64,000 bases of DNA, taken from NCBI RefSeq assembly GCF_001485575.1, contig NZ_BCNB01000006.1, forward strand, positions 868,001-932,000, given 5' to 3'. Shown here piece after piece: positions 36,249 to 45,981 of the stretch (the stretch's first letter is position 1; the number at the start of each line of letters is the position of its first letter). A program made the position numbers and the translations under genes. Source of the DNA: Haloarcula sp. CBA1127 (GTDB taxonomy: Archaea > Halobacteriota > Halobacteria > Halobacteriales > Haloarculaceae). Below the pieces are notes generated by a model. That model had not been told where the DNA came from, did no database searches, and was given only the letters and a program-made list of their open reading frames with translations.

Positions 36249-36746
36249 ATGAGTCGGGTAGACGGGCGAAGTCGGGCCGTGAGCCCAGTTATCGGCGTCG
36301 TTTTCCTCGTCGGAGTTGCTGCAATTCTCGCCGCCACCGTCGGTGTGTTCGCGCTCAGCTTCAGCGAGCAGCAGCCGACACAGGCCCCACAGGTCGCTAT
36401 CGTGGCCGACTACAGCGAGCGGACCACCGGCAACGGGGAGTATCTGAACCTCAGCTTCAGCAGCGGTGAAACCGTCTACCGGGACAATCTCACTGTTGTT
36501 GTCTCCGGTGCCAAGCGAACGGACGGCAGCGCCGTGACGCTCGACACCGATCCGATCCAGGCACAGGCTTCGACGCGGATCACGTCGGGGACACAGATCA
36601 CGATACATCAGGGACAGTTCACTGGGAGCGGCGCACCACTGGACCTGAGTGACGCGACGCTTCGACTCGTCTGGAACCCCGTGGACGATCCGGAGTCGGA
36701 AACGTACGTCATCTATCGCTGGCCGGACCCGAGCCAGCGCAACTGA
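36249..36746 (+). CDS. Archaeal class III type IV pilin-like protein
   Basis: A 165-residue protein. The N-terminus SRAVSPVIGVVFLVGVAAIL is the archaeal prepilin signal: a short basic leader, cleavage by PibD after the Arg, then the hydrophobic polymerisation helix. The remaining domain is beta-rich with TGNGEYLNLSFSSGETVY, as in DUF1628-type pilins. A TTTTATATA box at about 36219-36227 precedes the start by 22-30 bp. No pilus assembly genes are near, so it is probably an orphan minor pilin. Confidence 0.87.
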   Translation: MSRVDGRSRAVSPVIGVVFLVGVAAILAATVGVFALSFSEQQPTQAPQVAIVADYSERTTGNGEYLNLSFSSGETVYRDNLTVVVSGAKRTDGSAVTLDTDPIQAQASTRITSGTQITIHQGQFTGSGAPLDLSDATLRLVWNPVDDPESETYVIYRWPDPSQRN

Positions 36747-36782
36747 ACGGCTGTTTTGGCTCCGCTATCGGACTGGCTCTCC

Positions 36783-37835
36783 TCACTCGGCCAGCGAGAG
36801 CGTGACCTCGTCGGTTTCGTAGTCCTCGAGGAACGACCCGGAGCCGCCCAGCGAGACAGTCCGGTCGCCGATGTCAACGACCAGCGTGTGTTCGATGGGG
36901 TAGGAGTTGGTCCCCGGCTCGGCGACGCCCTGTTTCGTCTCGACAACGGTCCCCTCGATGGTCGTTGTGTCGTCGTCCGCCTGTACTGCCCGTACGTCCG
37001 CGGAGACGTGGATGTTGTGGCCGGCGCGCAGGTGGAGCGTGGTCTGGAGGACGGCGTGGCGGAAGTCGTGGTAGGTGGCGGGGAGCGGGGCCGGGTCGGT
37101 GACGGTCTCCTCGGTGGCCATCAGCCAGTAGTTCCCGAGGAACGACCCCGACAGCACGGGGACGAGCTGTTGCTGGACGAAGGCAATAGCACGCTGGTCG
37201 GAGTTGGTGCGTGTCACCATCTCGGCCGGGGAGACGAGGCCGAACTGGGCATCGACGGTGAGCATTATCGGCATCGGCTGGTTCCAGGACCGGACCACGG
37301 AGGCCAGCCCACTCACGTCGTCCGGGCGCAGGTCGTCGGCGCTGCTGACGACCAGCATCACGAGGACGCCGCGGTCGACGGCCGCACCCAGTTCCTCCGA
37401 GATCTCCGGGAGGTACTGCTGGGGAACTGACAGCATGATTTCACGCTCCGCGTTTCTGATGTACTCCGTGAGCCGCTTGATCACTGTCACCCGCGACTTG
37501 ATGACATCGAACTGCTGTGGTTCCCGCGCACTCGCCGAGTATCGGGAATCGAGCGCCCCGCTCATCTCTTCGAGCCGGTCGGTCAGGGCGTCGATGACCT
37601 CCTCGGGCGGCCGGGCGCGGATCGTCGTGGGCACGACGTGGTCGTTGACCTCCACGAACCCGCGGTCTTCGAGCGATTCGCTGATGCTGTAGACGTACCG
37701 TTTGGAAACGCCGGTGTCGTCGGCGATTTCGCTGGCTGTGGCCTCGCCGCTGCCGAGAATCGACAGGTACGTGTCGACTTCCTTCTCGGACAGGCCCAGT
37801 TGCCCCAGCCTGTCCCTGAGAGTCGAATCGTCCAT
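36783..37835 (-). CDS. TrmB-family sugar-sensing transcriptional regulator
   Basis: A 350-residue regulator with an N-terminal winged helix (about 1-75; LSEKEVDTYLSILGSGEATASEIADDTGVSKRYVYS), a connecting coiled region (about 80-125) and a C-terminal TrmB sugar-binding domain. It lies beside a glucoamylase, amylase and ABC importer, so it most likely controls maltodextrin genes in response to sugar. I looked for the TACT-N7/8-GAGTA motif known from Halobacterium TrmB in the intergenic regions of the locus and did not find a clear match. Confidence 0.85.
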   Translation of the reverse strand: MDDSTLRDRLGQLGLSEKEVDTYLSILGSGEATASEIADDTGVSKRYVYSISESLEDRGFVEVNDHVVPTTIRARPPEEVIDALTDRLEEMSGALDSRYSASAREPQQFDVIKSRVTVIKRLTEYIRNAEREIMLSVPQQYLPEISEELGAAVDRGVLVMLVVSSADDLRPDDVSGLASVVRSWNQPMPIMLTVDAQFGLVSPAEMVTRTNSDQRAIAFVQQQLVPVLSGSFLGNYWLMATEETVTDPAPLPATYHDFRHAVLQTTLHLRAGHNIHVSADVRAVQADDDTTTIEGTVVETKQGVAEPGTNSYPIEHTLVVDIGDRTVSLGGSGSFLEDYETDEVTLSLAE

Positions 37836-38010
37836 CTGTTCACATCTGGTAACGGCGGCGGATAACTGTGTTTCGGTGCTGTATGGCCCGCCAACACCTC
37901 CGAAGCCGCCGCAACGGAACCGTATCGTCGACTAGCCCACCACCGCTGTTCACAAGAATGAAAAACTATTACACCATATTTTATATTCCCCGCAGTGGTG
38001 TCTCTCACCA

Positions 38011-40029
38011 ATGACGCTCCGGACGGCACTTAACGACTTCAAGCGGACGCGGGACCGCCGCCACCAGTTCCCGGGTGAACTCCGCTCTACGACGGGCAGT
38101 TTCTCCGGACTCGACAGCCGCTTGGTGCATATCGACAACGACGGCTCGCTGCGGGACTACTCCTATCCGCTGTGTGGGCTCACAGGAATTGACCGCTCGC
38201 GGTTCGGCATCGAAACGGGTTCGACGACGTGGTTCAGCGCCGACGCCGACCAGCGGTATCGGGGTGACGCAGGCGTCGTCGAGACAATCCACGACTGCGG
38301 CGACTGGGCCGTCGTCCAGACGGACTGCACCATCGAGCAGGCCCACGTCACCCGGTTCGAACTTCGCGGCGACGCGCCCGCCGACGTGTCGCTTCGGGCG
38401 TTCGTCGATTTCGCACCAAACGGGCGGACCGGCCAACAGAGTCTGTTGATGCACGGAAACACCGTCGAGGCCTACCACCGGTCCGAACACGACTTCATTG
38501 GCGTCTCTACCGAACTCGACACTGCCGCGGGCCAGATTCCTGAGCGGTTCCCCGAACTCGTCGACGACGACCCGGTCTCGTTCCCTCGGGACACCGGAGC
38601 GCGCCGGTACGAGGATACGACGCTTACCGGCGGTGTCCTGCTGTCCGCGCCGTTTGTCGACGGCGGCGTCACGCTGACGACGCTGCTGACGGACACGAAC
38701 GAAACCGGGCGTGACGCGGCGCTGTCGACCATCGACCGGCTGGTGAGCGACCATTACACCTCGGAGACGCTGCTCGAAGCAGGCCAGGCACAGCGGCGAT
38801 GGCGCGTCCCCGCGGACACGCCGAGCCGCGAAAGCGTCGTGGCCGACCTCCGCGTCCTCTCGCTGTTATCGGCCGCGAACGGGGCCAGAATCGCCGCGCC
38901 GGACTTCGACCCGTACTACGTCACCTCCGGCGGCTACGGCTACACGTGGTTCCGCGACGACGCCGAGATATCAGCCTTCCTGCTCGAAGCCGACGGGACG
39001 TTCGACCTCGGACTCGATGCGTGGCACCAGCGCTCCGCTGAATTCTACTGTCGCACGCAGCAACCGGACGGGAGCTGGCCCCACCGTGTCTGGCCCGGCG
39101 ACGAGACGCTGGCCCCGGGCTGGGCGAACGCCCGGCTCGAAAGCGGTTCGGACGCGGACTATCAGGCCGACCAGACTGCGAGTGTGACCACCTTCCTCGC
39201 GACGTATCTCCGGACCGGCGAGCCGGCCGACCCGGAGTGCATCGAAGCCACGCTCGGGCGCGCCGTCGAGAGCATCGATGACACGTTGGCTGACGACGGC
39301 CTTCCCATTGCCTGCCAGAACGCCTGGGAAAATATGCAGGGCCGGTTCACGCACACCGCTGCAACCTTCTTGCACGCTTACGCGGCCGTCGCCCGCGCGC
39401 CCGTTTGTGCCACGCTCCGGGATCACGCCCGGTCACAGGCCGAAACAGTGCTGTCAGCCCTTGATGCGCTGTGGACCGGTGACCGCTACGCCCTCCGCGA
39501 ACACGACAGGACCATCGACGACCGACTGGACTCCGCGACGCTGGCCCTCCCCGCTGCCTGTCGCGTCGCTGCCGAGGCCATCGACCTGCCGGCGGAGACC
39601 CGCGACCGGCTCTACACCCACGTCGAGACGACACTCGACGGGCTGGAACGGGACACCGGCGACATCCGCGGCCTCGTCCGCTTCGAGGGCGACGACTGGC
39701 GGTGTGGCTCACAAGACCACGAGAAAATCTGGACCGTCTCGACGGCGTGGGGCGCAAACAGTGCCGCCCAGCTGGGTGCGCTCCTGCGTGATGCCGACGA
39801 CAGCCGAGCAACGGGGGCCTACGCCCGGTCCCGGGATCTGCTGGGGGAGATTCTCCCCGGCGGCTCGCTCGTTCAGTCCAGCGGCTACCTCCCCGAACAA
39901 CTGTTCGACGATGGGACGCCTGACTGTGGCACGCCGCTTGGCTGGCCCCACGCGCTCCGGCTGGCAACGGTGGCCCACCTCACTGACGCCGAGGAATTCA
40001 CTGCCGAACCACTGAGCGCCCGCGAGTGA
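38011..40029 (+). CDS. GH15 glucoamylase (glucan 1,4-alpha-glucosidase)
   Basis: A 672-residue protein. The N-terminal beta-sandwich (about 1-270) and the (alpha/alpha)6 barrel (about 280-650) follow archaeal glucoamylases. Motifs: TSGGYGYTWFRDDAEIS, WHQRSAEFYCRTQQPDGSWPH, CQNAWENMQGRFTHTAATF with a catalytic-region glutamate, and SSGYLPEQLFDDGTP. It releases glucose from maltodextrin ends. No signal peptide is present, so it works in the cytoplasm on imported oligosaccharides. ATTTTATATT at 37977-37986 is a TATA box about 25-30 bp before the ATG, so the message is nearly leaderless. Confidence 0.93.
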   Translation: MTLRTALNDFKRTRDRRHQFPGELRSTTGSFSGLDSRLVHIDNDGSLRDYSYPLCGLTGIDRSRFGIETGSTTWFSADADQRYRGDAGVVETIHDCGDWAVVQTDCTIEQAHVTRFELRGDAPADVSLRAFVDFAPNGRTGQQSLLMHGNTVEAYHRSEHDFIGVSTELDTAAGQIPERFPELVDDDPVSFPRDTGARRYEDTTLTGGVLLSAPFVDGGVTLTTLLTDTNETGRDAALSTIDRLVSDHYTSETLLEAGQAQRRWRVPADTPSRESVVADLRVLSLLSAANGARIAAPDFDPYYVTSGGYGYTWFRDDAEISAFLLEADGTFDLGLDAWHQRSAEFYCRTQQPDGSWPHRVWPGDETLAPGWANARLESGSDADYQADQTASVTTFLATYLRTGEPADPECIEATLGRAVESIDDTLADDGLPIACQNAWENMQGRFTHTAATFLHAYAAVARAPVCATLRDHARSQAETVLSALDALWTGDRYALREHDRTIDDRLDSATLALPAACRVAAEAIDLPAETRDRLYTHVETTLDGLERDTGDIRGLVRFEGDDWRCGSQDHEKIWTVSTAWGANSAAQLGALLRDADDSRATGAYARSRDLLGEILPGGSLVQSSGYLPEQLFDDGTPDCGTPLGWPHALRLATVAHLTDAEEFTAEPLSARE

Positions 40030-40170
40030 ACTGCTGGGTCACTGGTCGCCCGCGGGTACCATCTTTCGCGGACCACGCTGCTTGACGTTGGAAAACATAG
40101 CGGATGGCCGTAGGGACTCTATAACTAGTCGAAAACAGCGACTACGTCTGAGCTTGGAGCACTTATCGCC

Positions 40171-41337
40171 CTACTGCGGCGTTGCGACAGGCGCGTCCTC
40201 GCCGGCCGTGACCGCCTCGCCGGTCTCTGTATCGAACAAATGGACAGCGGATTCGTCGAACGACACCTGTACTTGGTCGCCGATGGCCGGCTCCACGTCG
40301 GTGCTCACCCTGGCGATGAAATCCGGCGCGCCGTCGCCCTCGAACCCGGCCTTCGATTGGCCCAGATCGAGATAGAGGTAGTTGTCGCTACCGATGGGTT
40401 CGAGCACGTCGACCGTCGCCGGGACGGCGTTCTGGTCGCCGCCGTCGCTGACCGAAACGTGTTCCGGTCGGATACCCAGCACGTACGACCCGCGCTGGCT
40501 GTCGCCGAAGGCACTGGCGCGGCCGCCCGTGAGGTCATAGGAGAAGTCGTCGTTAGCGCCGGTGAGTCGCACGCCGCTGCTGAGCGGCTCCGCGGTCACG
40601 TCGAGGAAATTCATCGAGGGCGAGCCGACGAAGCCGCCGACGAACTGGTTCGTCGGGTTCTCGTACACCGTCTTTGGCCGGCCGGCCTGCTGGAGCTTCC
40701 CGTCGTTGAGAATGACGATGCGGTCGCCCATCGTCATGGCTTCTTCCTGGTCGTGGGTGACGTAGACAGCGGTAATTCCGAGTTCTTCTTGCAGGCGCTG
40801 GATTTCCGTCCGCATCGTCGTCCGGAGCTTCGCGTCGAGGTTGCTGAGTGGCTCATCGAAGAGGAACACGTCGGGCTCGCGGACGATGGCGCGCCCGAGT
40901 GCGACCCGCTGCTTCTGCCCGCCGGAGAGCTGGTCCGGCGTGTCATCAAGCAGGTCCCCGATACCCATCATCTCCGCCGTCTCGGTGACTCGCTCCTGTC
41001 GTTCCTCCTTCGAGAGGTCCGTGCTCATCCGGAGGCCAAACGCCATGTTCTGCCGGATGGACTTGTGCGGGTACAGCGCGTAGTTCTGGAACACCATCGC
41101 CACGTCGCGCTTGCGGGCGTGGACGTCTGTCACGTCCTCGTCGCCAATGCGGATACGACCGCTTGTCGGCCGCTCAAGCCCGGCAATCATCCGCAGTGTC
41201 GTCGATTTCCCACACCCCGACGGGCCGACGACCGTTACGAACTCCCCATCGTCGATGGACAGATCGATGTCGTCGACCGCCACGATGGAGCCACCGTCGA
41301 ACTCCTTGCGGAGACCGTCTAGTTCGAGACTCGCCAT
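40171..41337 (-). CDS. malK: MalK/UgpC-type ABC transporter ATP-binding protein
   Basis: A 388-residue ATPase starting [16 protein letters not shown]. Walker [11 protein letters not shown]-loop [10 protein letters not shown], signature [17 protein letters not shown], Walker [16 protein letters not shown] and H-loop [10 protein letters not shown], then a C-terminal TOBE domain (about 235-380). This is the energiser of carbohydrate importers and should serve the MalEFG genes at 43729-47060. An ACTTATTA element lies about 25-30 bp upstream (41362-41369, minus strand), giving a leaderless transcript separate from the amylase gene upstream. Confidence 0.92.
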   Translation of the reverse strand: MASLELDGLRKEFDGGSIVAVDDIDLSIDDGEFVTVVGPSGCGKSTTLRMIAGLERPTSGRIRIGDEDVTDVHARKRDVAMVFQNYALYPHKSIRQNMAFGLRMSTDLSKEERQERVTETAEMMGIGDLLDDTPDQLSGGQKQRVALGRAIVREPDVFLFDEPLSNLDAKLRTTMRTEIQRLQEELGITAVYVTHDQEEAMTMGDRIVILNDGKLQQAGRPKTVYENPTNQFVGGFVGSPSMNFLDVTAEPLSSGVRLTGANDDFSYDLTGGRASAFGDSQRGSYVLGIRPEHVSVSDGGDQNAVPATVDVLEPIGSDNYLYLDLGQSKAGFEGDGAPDFIARVSTDVEPAIGDQVQVSFDESAVHLFDTETGEAVTAGEDAPVATPQ

Positions 41338-41429
41338 TACACAGAGTCTCACACCCATCGCTAATAAGTTTGATGGGATTTTTCATAGAAGTTCTAGCAG
41401 AGTCGATGCAGGCATGGAACCGAGCGCCG

Positions 41430-43517
41430 TCAGCGGCCGTTCGGCGCTGATACCACAACGATATCGCCGACCTCGACTGTCCCGTCACTGCCGATTGGAG
41501 TGTTGCTGAGAAGGTCAGTGTCCCCGACTGGGCTGTCCAGTGAGACGCTCGCCGTGCCGTCGCCGAAGTGCAGGACGACCACCAGCGCCTCATTGCCGTC
41601 GGTGCGTTCGTACGCGACGACGCTGTCAGGATCGCCTGTCTCGACGGTGTGTGGAACCGGGTGTACCTCGGGCGCGCGCAGTGCCGCGTGGTCCGCTCGC
41701 AGCGCCACCAGTTGCCGGTGGAAGTCGGTTAAGTCGTTGTCGCCGTCGTGCCAGCGCATCGTCCCACGTTGCTGTTCGACGCCGCGCTCCTGGCCGGCGT
41801 ATATCATCGGCGTCCCGGGGAGCGTGAACGTGGCTCCGACGGCCGCCCGAAGCGACGCGGCCCCGTACTTGTCGAGGTAGCGGTCTTCGTCGTGGTTGTC
41901 GACGTACCGCATGTGGCCGGCACGGTCGGGATAGCCGTGCTCGGCCGTCGCGTCGAGCGCCTCGAACAGCGCCGACGCCGGTTCCTCGCCTGCCCCGATG
42001 TCGCGGAGCGTGTCGAACAGGTCCGTGTCGTAGTGGACGTCGAACTCGTTTTCGGCGAAAGCGGCGTCACGCGGGACTGTCTCGTCGAGTAGCAGGAACT
42101 CCGAGTCGTCGGCTTTCACCCGCTCCCGGACCTCCTTCCAGAAGCCGTGTGGCACGCCCCAGGCCACGTCACAGCGGAACCCGTCGACCACGTCGCGCCA
42201 CTCCTCGACCACGTCGAGCATCCAGCGCCGAACGTCGAGCGAGTCGTAGTCGAGGTTCGGAATCCGCGTCCAGTTGAAGTAGTGCCCCGGCGCATCCTCG
42301 CCCGCCCAGTCGATGTCGGAGACATCCTGTGACGCCGGGATCCGTTCGTAGTAGTCGGCGTACTCGGGGACGCCGGCCCGGTGAAGCTGGAACGCCGGGT
42401 GGTCCCGCGAGCTGTGGTTGATGACTAGGTCGAAGACGACCCGAATCCCGGCGTTGTGAAGTCGGTCGACCAGCGACTCGAACTCAGCGCGTGTTCCCAG
42501 GTCCTCGGCGGTGTCGAAGAAGTCAGTGATGTGGTAGCCATGGCGGGTCGGACTCGCCTGAACAGGGGTGAGCCACACCACGTCGACGCCCAGTGACTCG
42601 ATGTAGGGGACCCGCCGCTCGATGGCCTCAAAGGTCGTGTCGACGGTTTCGCCGGCGAACGACCGGACGAATATCTCGTAGATGGTGGCGTCACTGGCCC
42701 AGGCTGGCGGGTCGGCCGGCCGCGAGACGGACACTGCCTCGCCTGTGCCCGCATCCTCGTTCTCCGTGCCGCGTTCCACGACCAGCGTGTCTGCAACGCT
42801 GTGGCGCTCGGCGGCGGCGACCGCGTGAATCCGGGCCGTTTCAGGCAGTGCTTCGCGTGGGACTCGGAGTTCGTCGCCGTCGACAGTCACGGCCGACTCT
42901 GACAGCACACCTCGACCGTCGAGATAGAACTCGACTTCCGGTTCGCTCCCCGACGAGGCCGCGCGAGCGTCCGCAGAGACGACGAGGTCCGCATTCACCG
43001 TTTCACTGGTGAGTTCGACCCGGGGACGACCGGGACCTTCGATGGTGACCTCGTCGGTCGCGGTCGACTCGAAGGAGCCGTCAAAACTGAAAATTGCGTG
43101 GTGGGTCCCCGGCGGGAGTTCGGTCTCGATGACCCACTCGTCACCGTCGCGCTCGGCCCAGTGGGTTCCCATCCTGAAGTCGTTGAACGTTCCAATGACG
43201 ATGGCGCGGTCGGCGACGGCGAGATCGTCGTCGTCGAAATCGTCCGCTGTGACGCTGAATCGGGCTGTCTCGGTGACGCCCGGGAACGCTCGGACGACCT
43301 GCTCGTGTGTACCGTCTGCGACGGTTAGCTCGGCTCGATAGACACCCGGGGCGTCGGGTTCGAGGTGGCAGACCGGACCATCGCCAAGCGTTGCCGTACT
43401 CGCTGCTGGCTGCTCGACTACCCGCCACTCGGCAGTCATTTTGGGGTCGGGCTGGCGCGGGGCCAGTTCCACCGATTCGCCGACGGTGGCGAACCGTGGC
43501 GGTCCTGGATGGTGCAT
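41430..43517 (-). CDS. GH13 alpha-amylase-type glycoside hydrolase (intracellular)
   Basis: A 695-residue protein. An N-terminal Ig-like segment (about 1-110) and a CBM48-like domain (about 110-165; FNDFRMGTHWAERDGDEWVIETELPPG) precede the GH13 barrel (about 270-610). Conserved regions: VVFDLVINHSS, GFRCDVAWGVP with the nucleophile Asp, EFLLLDETVPRD with the acid/base Glu, and RYVDNHDEDRYL with the third carboxylate. No signal peptide. It probably acts as a maltodextrin or cyclodextrin hydrolase on imported substrate. Whether it is an amylase, neopullulanase or cyclomaltodextrinase cannot be settled here. Confidence 0.92.
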   Translation of the reverse strand: MHHPGPPRFATVGESVELAPRQPDPKMTAEWRVVEQPAASTATLGDGPVCHLEPDAPGVYRAELTVADGTHEQVVRAFPGVTETARFSVTADDFDDDDLAVADRAIVIGTFNDFRMGTHWAERDGDEWVIETELPPGTHHAIFSFDGSFESTATDEVTIEGPGRPRVELTSETVNADLVVSADARAASSGSEPEVEFYLDGRGVLSESAVTVDGDELRVPREALPETARIHAVAAAERHSVADTLVVERGTENEDAGTGEAVSVSRPADPPAWASDATIYEIFVRSFAGETVDTTFEAIERRVPYIESLGVDVVWLTPVQASPTRHGYHITDFFDTAEDLGTRAEFESLVDRLHNAGIRVVFDLVINHSSRDHPAFQLHRAGVPEYADYYERIPASQDVSDIDWAGEDAPGHYFNWTRIPNLDYDSLDVRRWMLDVVEEWRDVVDGFRCDVAWGVPHGFWKEVRERVKADDSEFLLLDETVPRDAAFAENEFDVHYDTDLFDTLRDIGAGEEPASALFEALDATAEHGYPDRAGHMRYVDNHDEDRYLDKYGAASLRAAVGATFTLPGTPMIYAGQERGVEQQRGTMRWHDGDNDLTDFHRQLVALRADHAALRAPEVHPVPHTVETGDPDSVVAYERTDGNEALVVVLHFGDGTASVSLDSPVGDTDLLSNTPIGSDGTVEVGDIVVVSAPNGR

Positions 43518-43728
43518 ACGCCTACGGTGCGGGGTCGGTACTGTGAGTGTTACGCTTCCGATTAGATTTTAGAAAAAATATTACTTCGTTTGTTCTACTA
43601 CGGCCGGTTTGCTGAAACCGATACACAGCGAGGCAATTTCACACCGACTCTCGGAATCTATCATCATTGTCTCCTTCTATTTCCGAATGATTTAAGTTGT
43701 GAAAGACTATTTCATCCCATATCTATCC
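43518..43728. promoter_or_regulatory. Divergent promoter region between the amylase and malE
   Basis: Markedly AT-rich for this genome. Leftward, AATATTTTTTCTAAAATCTA (43564-43583, minus strand) holds TATA-like sequence 50-65 bp before the amylase start. Rightward, GATTTAAG at 43689-43696 lies about 33-40 bp before the malE ATG at 43729. A single TrmB site here could control both directions, but I see no clear TrmB dyad. Confidence 0.5.
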
Positions 43729-45009
43729 ATGACAATGGAACGACGGACGGTGCTCAAGCGGATCGGCGGTGTCGGGGCGGCTACAGCCCTTGCTGGCTGT
43801 AGTGTGCAAGAGCAGGGCAGTGGCGGCTCGGAGGGGGGAACGGCTTCCGGCGATGGCTCGGGCGATGGGGCAAGCGGCGGGAGTCAGCAGTCCAGCGGGA
43901 CCGCGACGGCGTGGTATCAGCTTCAGGATTCGGAGATACCTGCACGCGAGGACGCGATGGAGACGTTCGCGAGCGAGACGGAGTTCGGCGTCGAGGGGTC
44001 AGATATCTCCAATATGGAAAAGAAGACCACGAGCGCGATTCCGGCCGGGCAGGGGCCGGAGGTCTTCGAGTGGGCACACGACTGGGTTGGCGACTACTAC
44101 CAGCGGGAGTTCGTTGTCGACCAGTCCGACGAACTCTCCGTGAGCTTAGACCAGTTCACGGACGCCGCCGCCTCCGCCGTCCAGTTCGACGACGCCGTCG
44201 TCGGCCTCCCGCACTCGGCGGAGACGGTGACGCTCATCTACAACACGGACATCGTCGACGAAGCGCCCGAGACCATCGACGACATGGTGTCGGCCATGGA
44301 ATCGTACCACGACCCGAGCAGCAGCCAGTACGGCCTCGCTGCGCCGTTTGACCCGTACTTCACGAGCGGGTGGATACAGGCTTTCGGCGGCTACTACTTC
44401 GACCCGGCGCAGGACCCGGCGCTCGGGCTGGATGCCGACGAAGCTATCGAGGGGCTCCAGTTCGCTCTCGACACCCTCCGTCCGTATATGCCCGACGACC
44501 CGAACTACGAACCGCAGGCTGCGACGTTCTCGGAGGGGAACGCCGCCTTCGCAGTCAACGGGCCATGGTATCTGGCGACGCTGAACCAGAGCGACGTGAA
44601 CTACGAAGTGGCGACGTTCCCTGCCATCGACGGCGGCGAGGTGACGCCGTACACCGGCATCTCGATGTGGTACTTCGCGGATGGGATGAGCGAGGGCGGG
44701 GCCGACGCCACGGCCGCCCGGAACTTCGTCGAGTGGTTCGCTACCAACGAGGACCACGCCACGCGACTCGCTGAGGAGCAGGGTTCGATTCCGGTGCTCG
44801 ACAGCCTCGTCGGCAGCGACGAACTCCCCGACCACGTCCAGACGTACTCCCAGACCGTCAGCCAGGGGGTCCCGATGCCGACCGACCCGCGCATGAACAA
44901 GGTGTGGTCGCCGCTTGAGAACGCTCTTATCGAGGCGTTCAACGGCGATTCGAGCGCCGAAGACGCACTGACGACTGCCGCCGAAGAAATCCGCAGCAAC
45001 TGGGAGTAA
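43729..45009 (+). CDS. malE: Maltodextrin-type ABC transporter solute-binding lipoprotein
   Basis: A 426-residue extracellular binding protein. The N-terminus MTMERRTVLKRIGGVGAATA is a Tat signal followed by the lipobox LAGC; the lipidated Cys is followed by a Gly/Ser-rich spacer to about residue 57. The mature part has the solute-binding fold (GPEVFEWAHDWVGDYYQREF, GLPHSAETVTLIYNTDIV, NAAFAVNGPWYLATLNQ). It hands sugar to the permeases that follow. ATG at 43729 is chosen because it gives a normal signal length; 43735 is also possible. Confidence 0.92.
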   Translation: MTMERRTVLKRIGGVGAATALAGCSVQEQGSGGSEGGTASGDGSGDGASGGSQQSSGTATAWYQLQDSEIPAREDAMETFASETEFGVEGSDISNMEKKTTSAIPAGQGPEVFEWAHDWVGDYYQREFVVDQSDELSVSLDQFTDAAASAVQFDDAVVGLPHSAETVTLIYNTDIVDEAPETIDDMVSAMESYHDPSSSQYGLAAPFDPYFTSGWIQAFGGYYFDPAQDPALGLDADEAIEGLQFALDTLRPYMPDDPNYEPQAATFSEGNAAFAVNGPWYLATLNQSDVNYEVATFPAIDGGEVTPYTGISMWYFADGMSEGGADATAARNFVEWFATNEDHATRLAEEQGSIPVLDSLVGSDELPDHVQTYSQTVSQGVPMPTDPRMNKVWSPLENALIEAFNGDSSAEDALTTAAEEIRSNWE

Positions 45010-45018
45010 GAAACGCCC

Positions 45019-45981
45019 ATGAGTACGGTTTCACGAGCGGCGGACCGCATCGAGTCGGTCCCGTTTCTGACGCGGGACGACGCGTCGTTACTGCTAGTGC
45101 TCCCGGGGCTGTTCGTCTTCTCGGCGTTCATGCTGTTCCCGGTCCTCTACTTGCTAGGTATCTCCTTTACCAACGCCGAGCCGGCCAATCTGTTCGCCGG
45201 TGAGGGCGTCATCGCCGTGCTCACGTTCGGCGACGCGCTGTTCGTCGGGCTAGAGAACTACGCCGACGTGCTGACTGATGGCCAGTTCTGGAACTCCTTT
45301 GGCGTCACCTGGCTGTTTGTCGCCACGAGCGTCACGCTCAAAATCGGGGCAAGCCTGGCTATCGCGCTCATCGTGACCAGCGAACTCGTCCGCGGCAAGC
45401 GTGTCCTGCGCTCGCTCATCATCTTCCCGATGGGGCTGCCGCCGATTTTCACTATCACCGTGTGGCGCGGCATCTTCAGTTCCGCCGAGTTCGGGCTGAT
45501 GAACCAGCTACTGACCGCGTTCGGGGCGAGTTCGGTCGCGTGGCTCTCGGGCCGCTGGACTGCCTTCGTCGCGTACAACGTCACGGAGGCGTGGCTGGCG
45601 TACCCGTTCATGGTCATCATCACCGTCAGCGCGCTCCAAGACGTGCCCGAAGAACTCCACGAGGCGGCCGTCGTCGACGGCGCGGGCTTTCTCGCACGCT
45701 TTGCCCACATCACCCTGCCGTCGATCAAGCGGCCTGTGCTGTTCGCATCGATTCTGACATCTGCGGCGTCGTTCCAGCAGTTCCTCATTCCGTTCGTGTT
45801 CAACCAGGGCGGCCCGGCGCGGGCGAACGAACTCATCGTCGTCTACGGCTACCGTGAGGCGCTGTCGTTCCAGCAGTACGGTCGTGGTGCGGCCATCAGC
45901 ATCATCGCGCTCGTGTTCATCGGCGCGTTCATGTGGCTCAACGTCAAGAAAGGGAAACTCGCCGACGGGGTGAACGACTGA
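45019..45981 (+). CDS. malF: ABC transporter permease, MalF type
   Basis: A 320-residue permease with six or more membrane helices, the first at about 24-48 (LLLVLPGLFVFSAFMLFPVLYL). The EAA motif ELHEAAVVDGAGFLARFAHI near 210-230 docks to MalK. It begins 9 bp after malE and overlaps malG by one base (TGATG), so the three are one operon. Confidence 0.93.
   Translation: MSTVSRAADRIESVPFLTRDDASLLLVLPGLFVFSAFMLFPVLYLLGISFTNAEPANLFAGEGVIAVLTFGDALFVGLENYADVLTDGQFWNSFGVTWLFVATSVTLKIGASLAIALIVTSELVRGKRVLRSLIIFPMGLPPIFTITVWRGIFSSAEFGLMNQLLTAFGASSVAWLSGRWTAFVAYNVTEAWLAYPFMVIITVSALQDVPEELHEAAVVDGAGFLARFAHITLPSIKRPVLFASILTSAASFQQFLIPFVFNQGGPARANELIVVYGYREALSFQQYGRGAAISIIALVFIGAFMWLNVKKGKLADGVND

Noticed and set aside
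36747-43728. Halobacterium-type TrmB sites TACT-N7/8-GAGTA in the maltodextrin locus
   Set aside because: Only a TACT close to GAGT near 43540 was seen, with wrong spacing.
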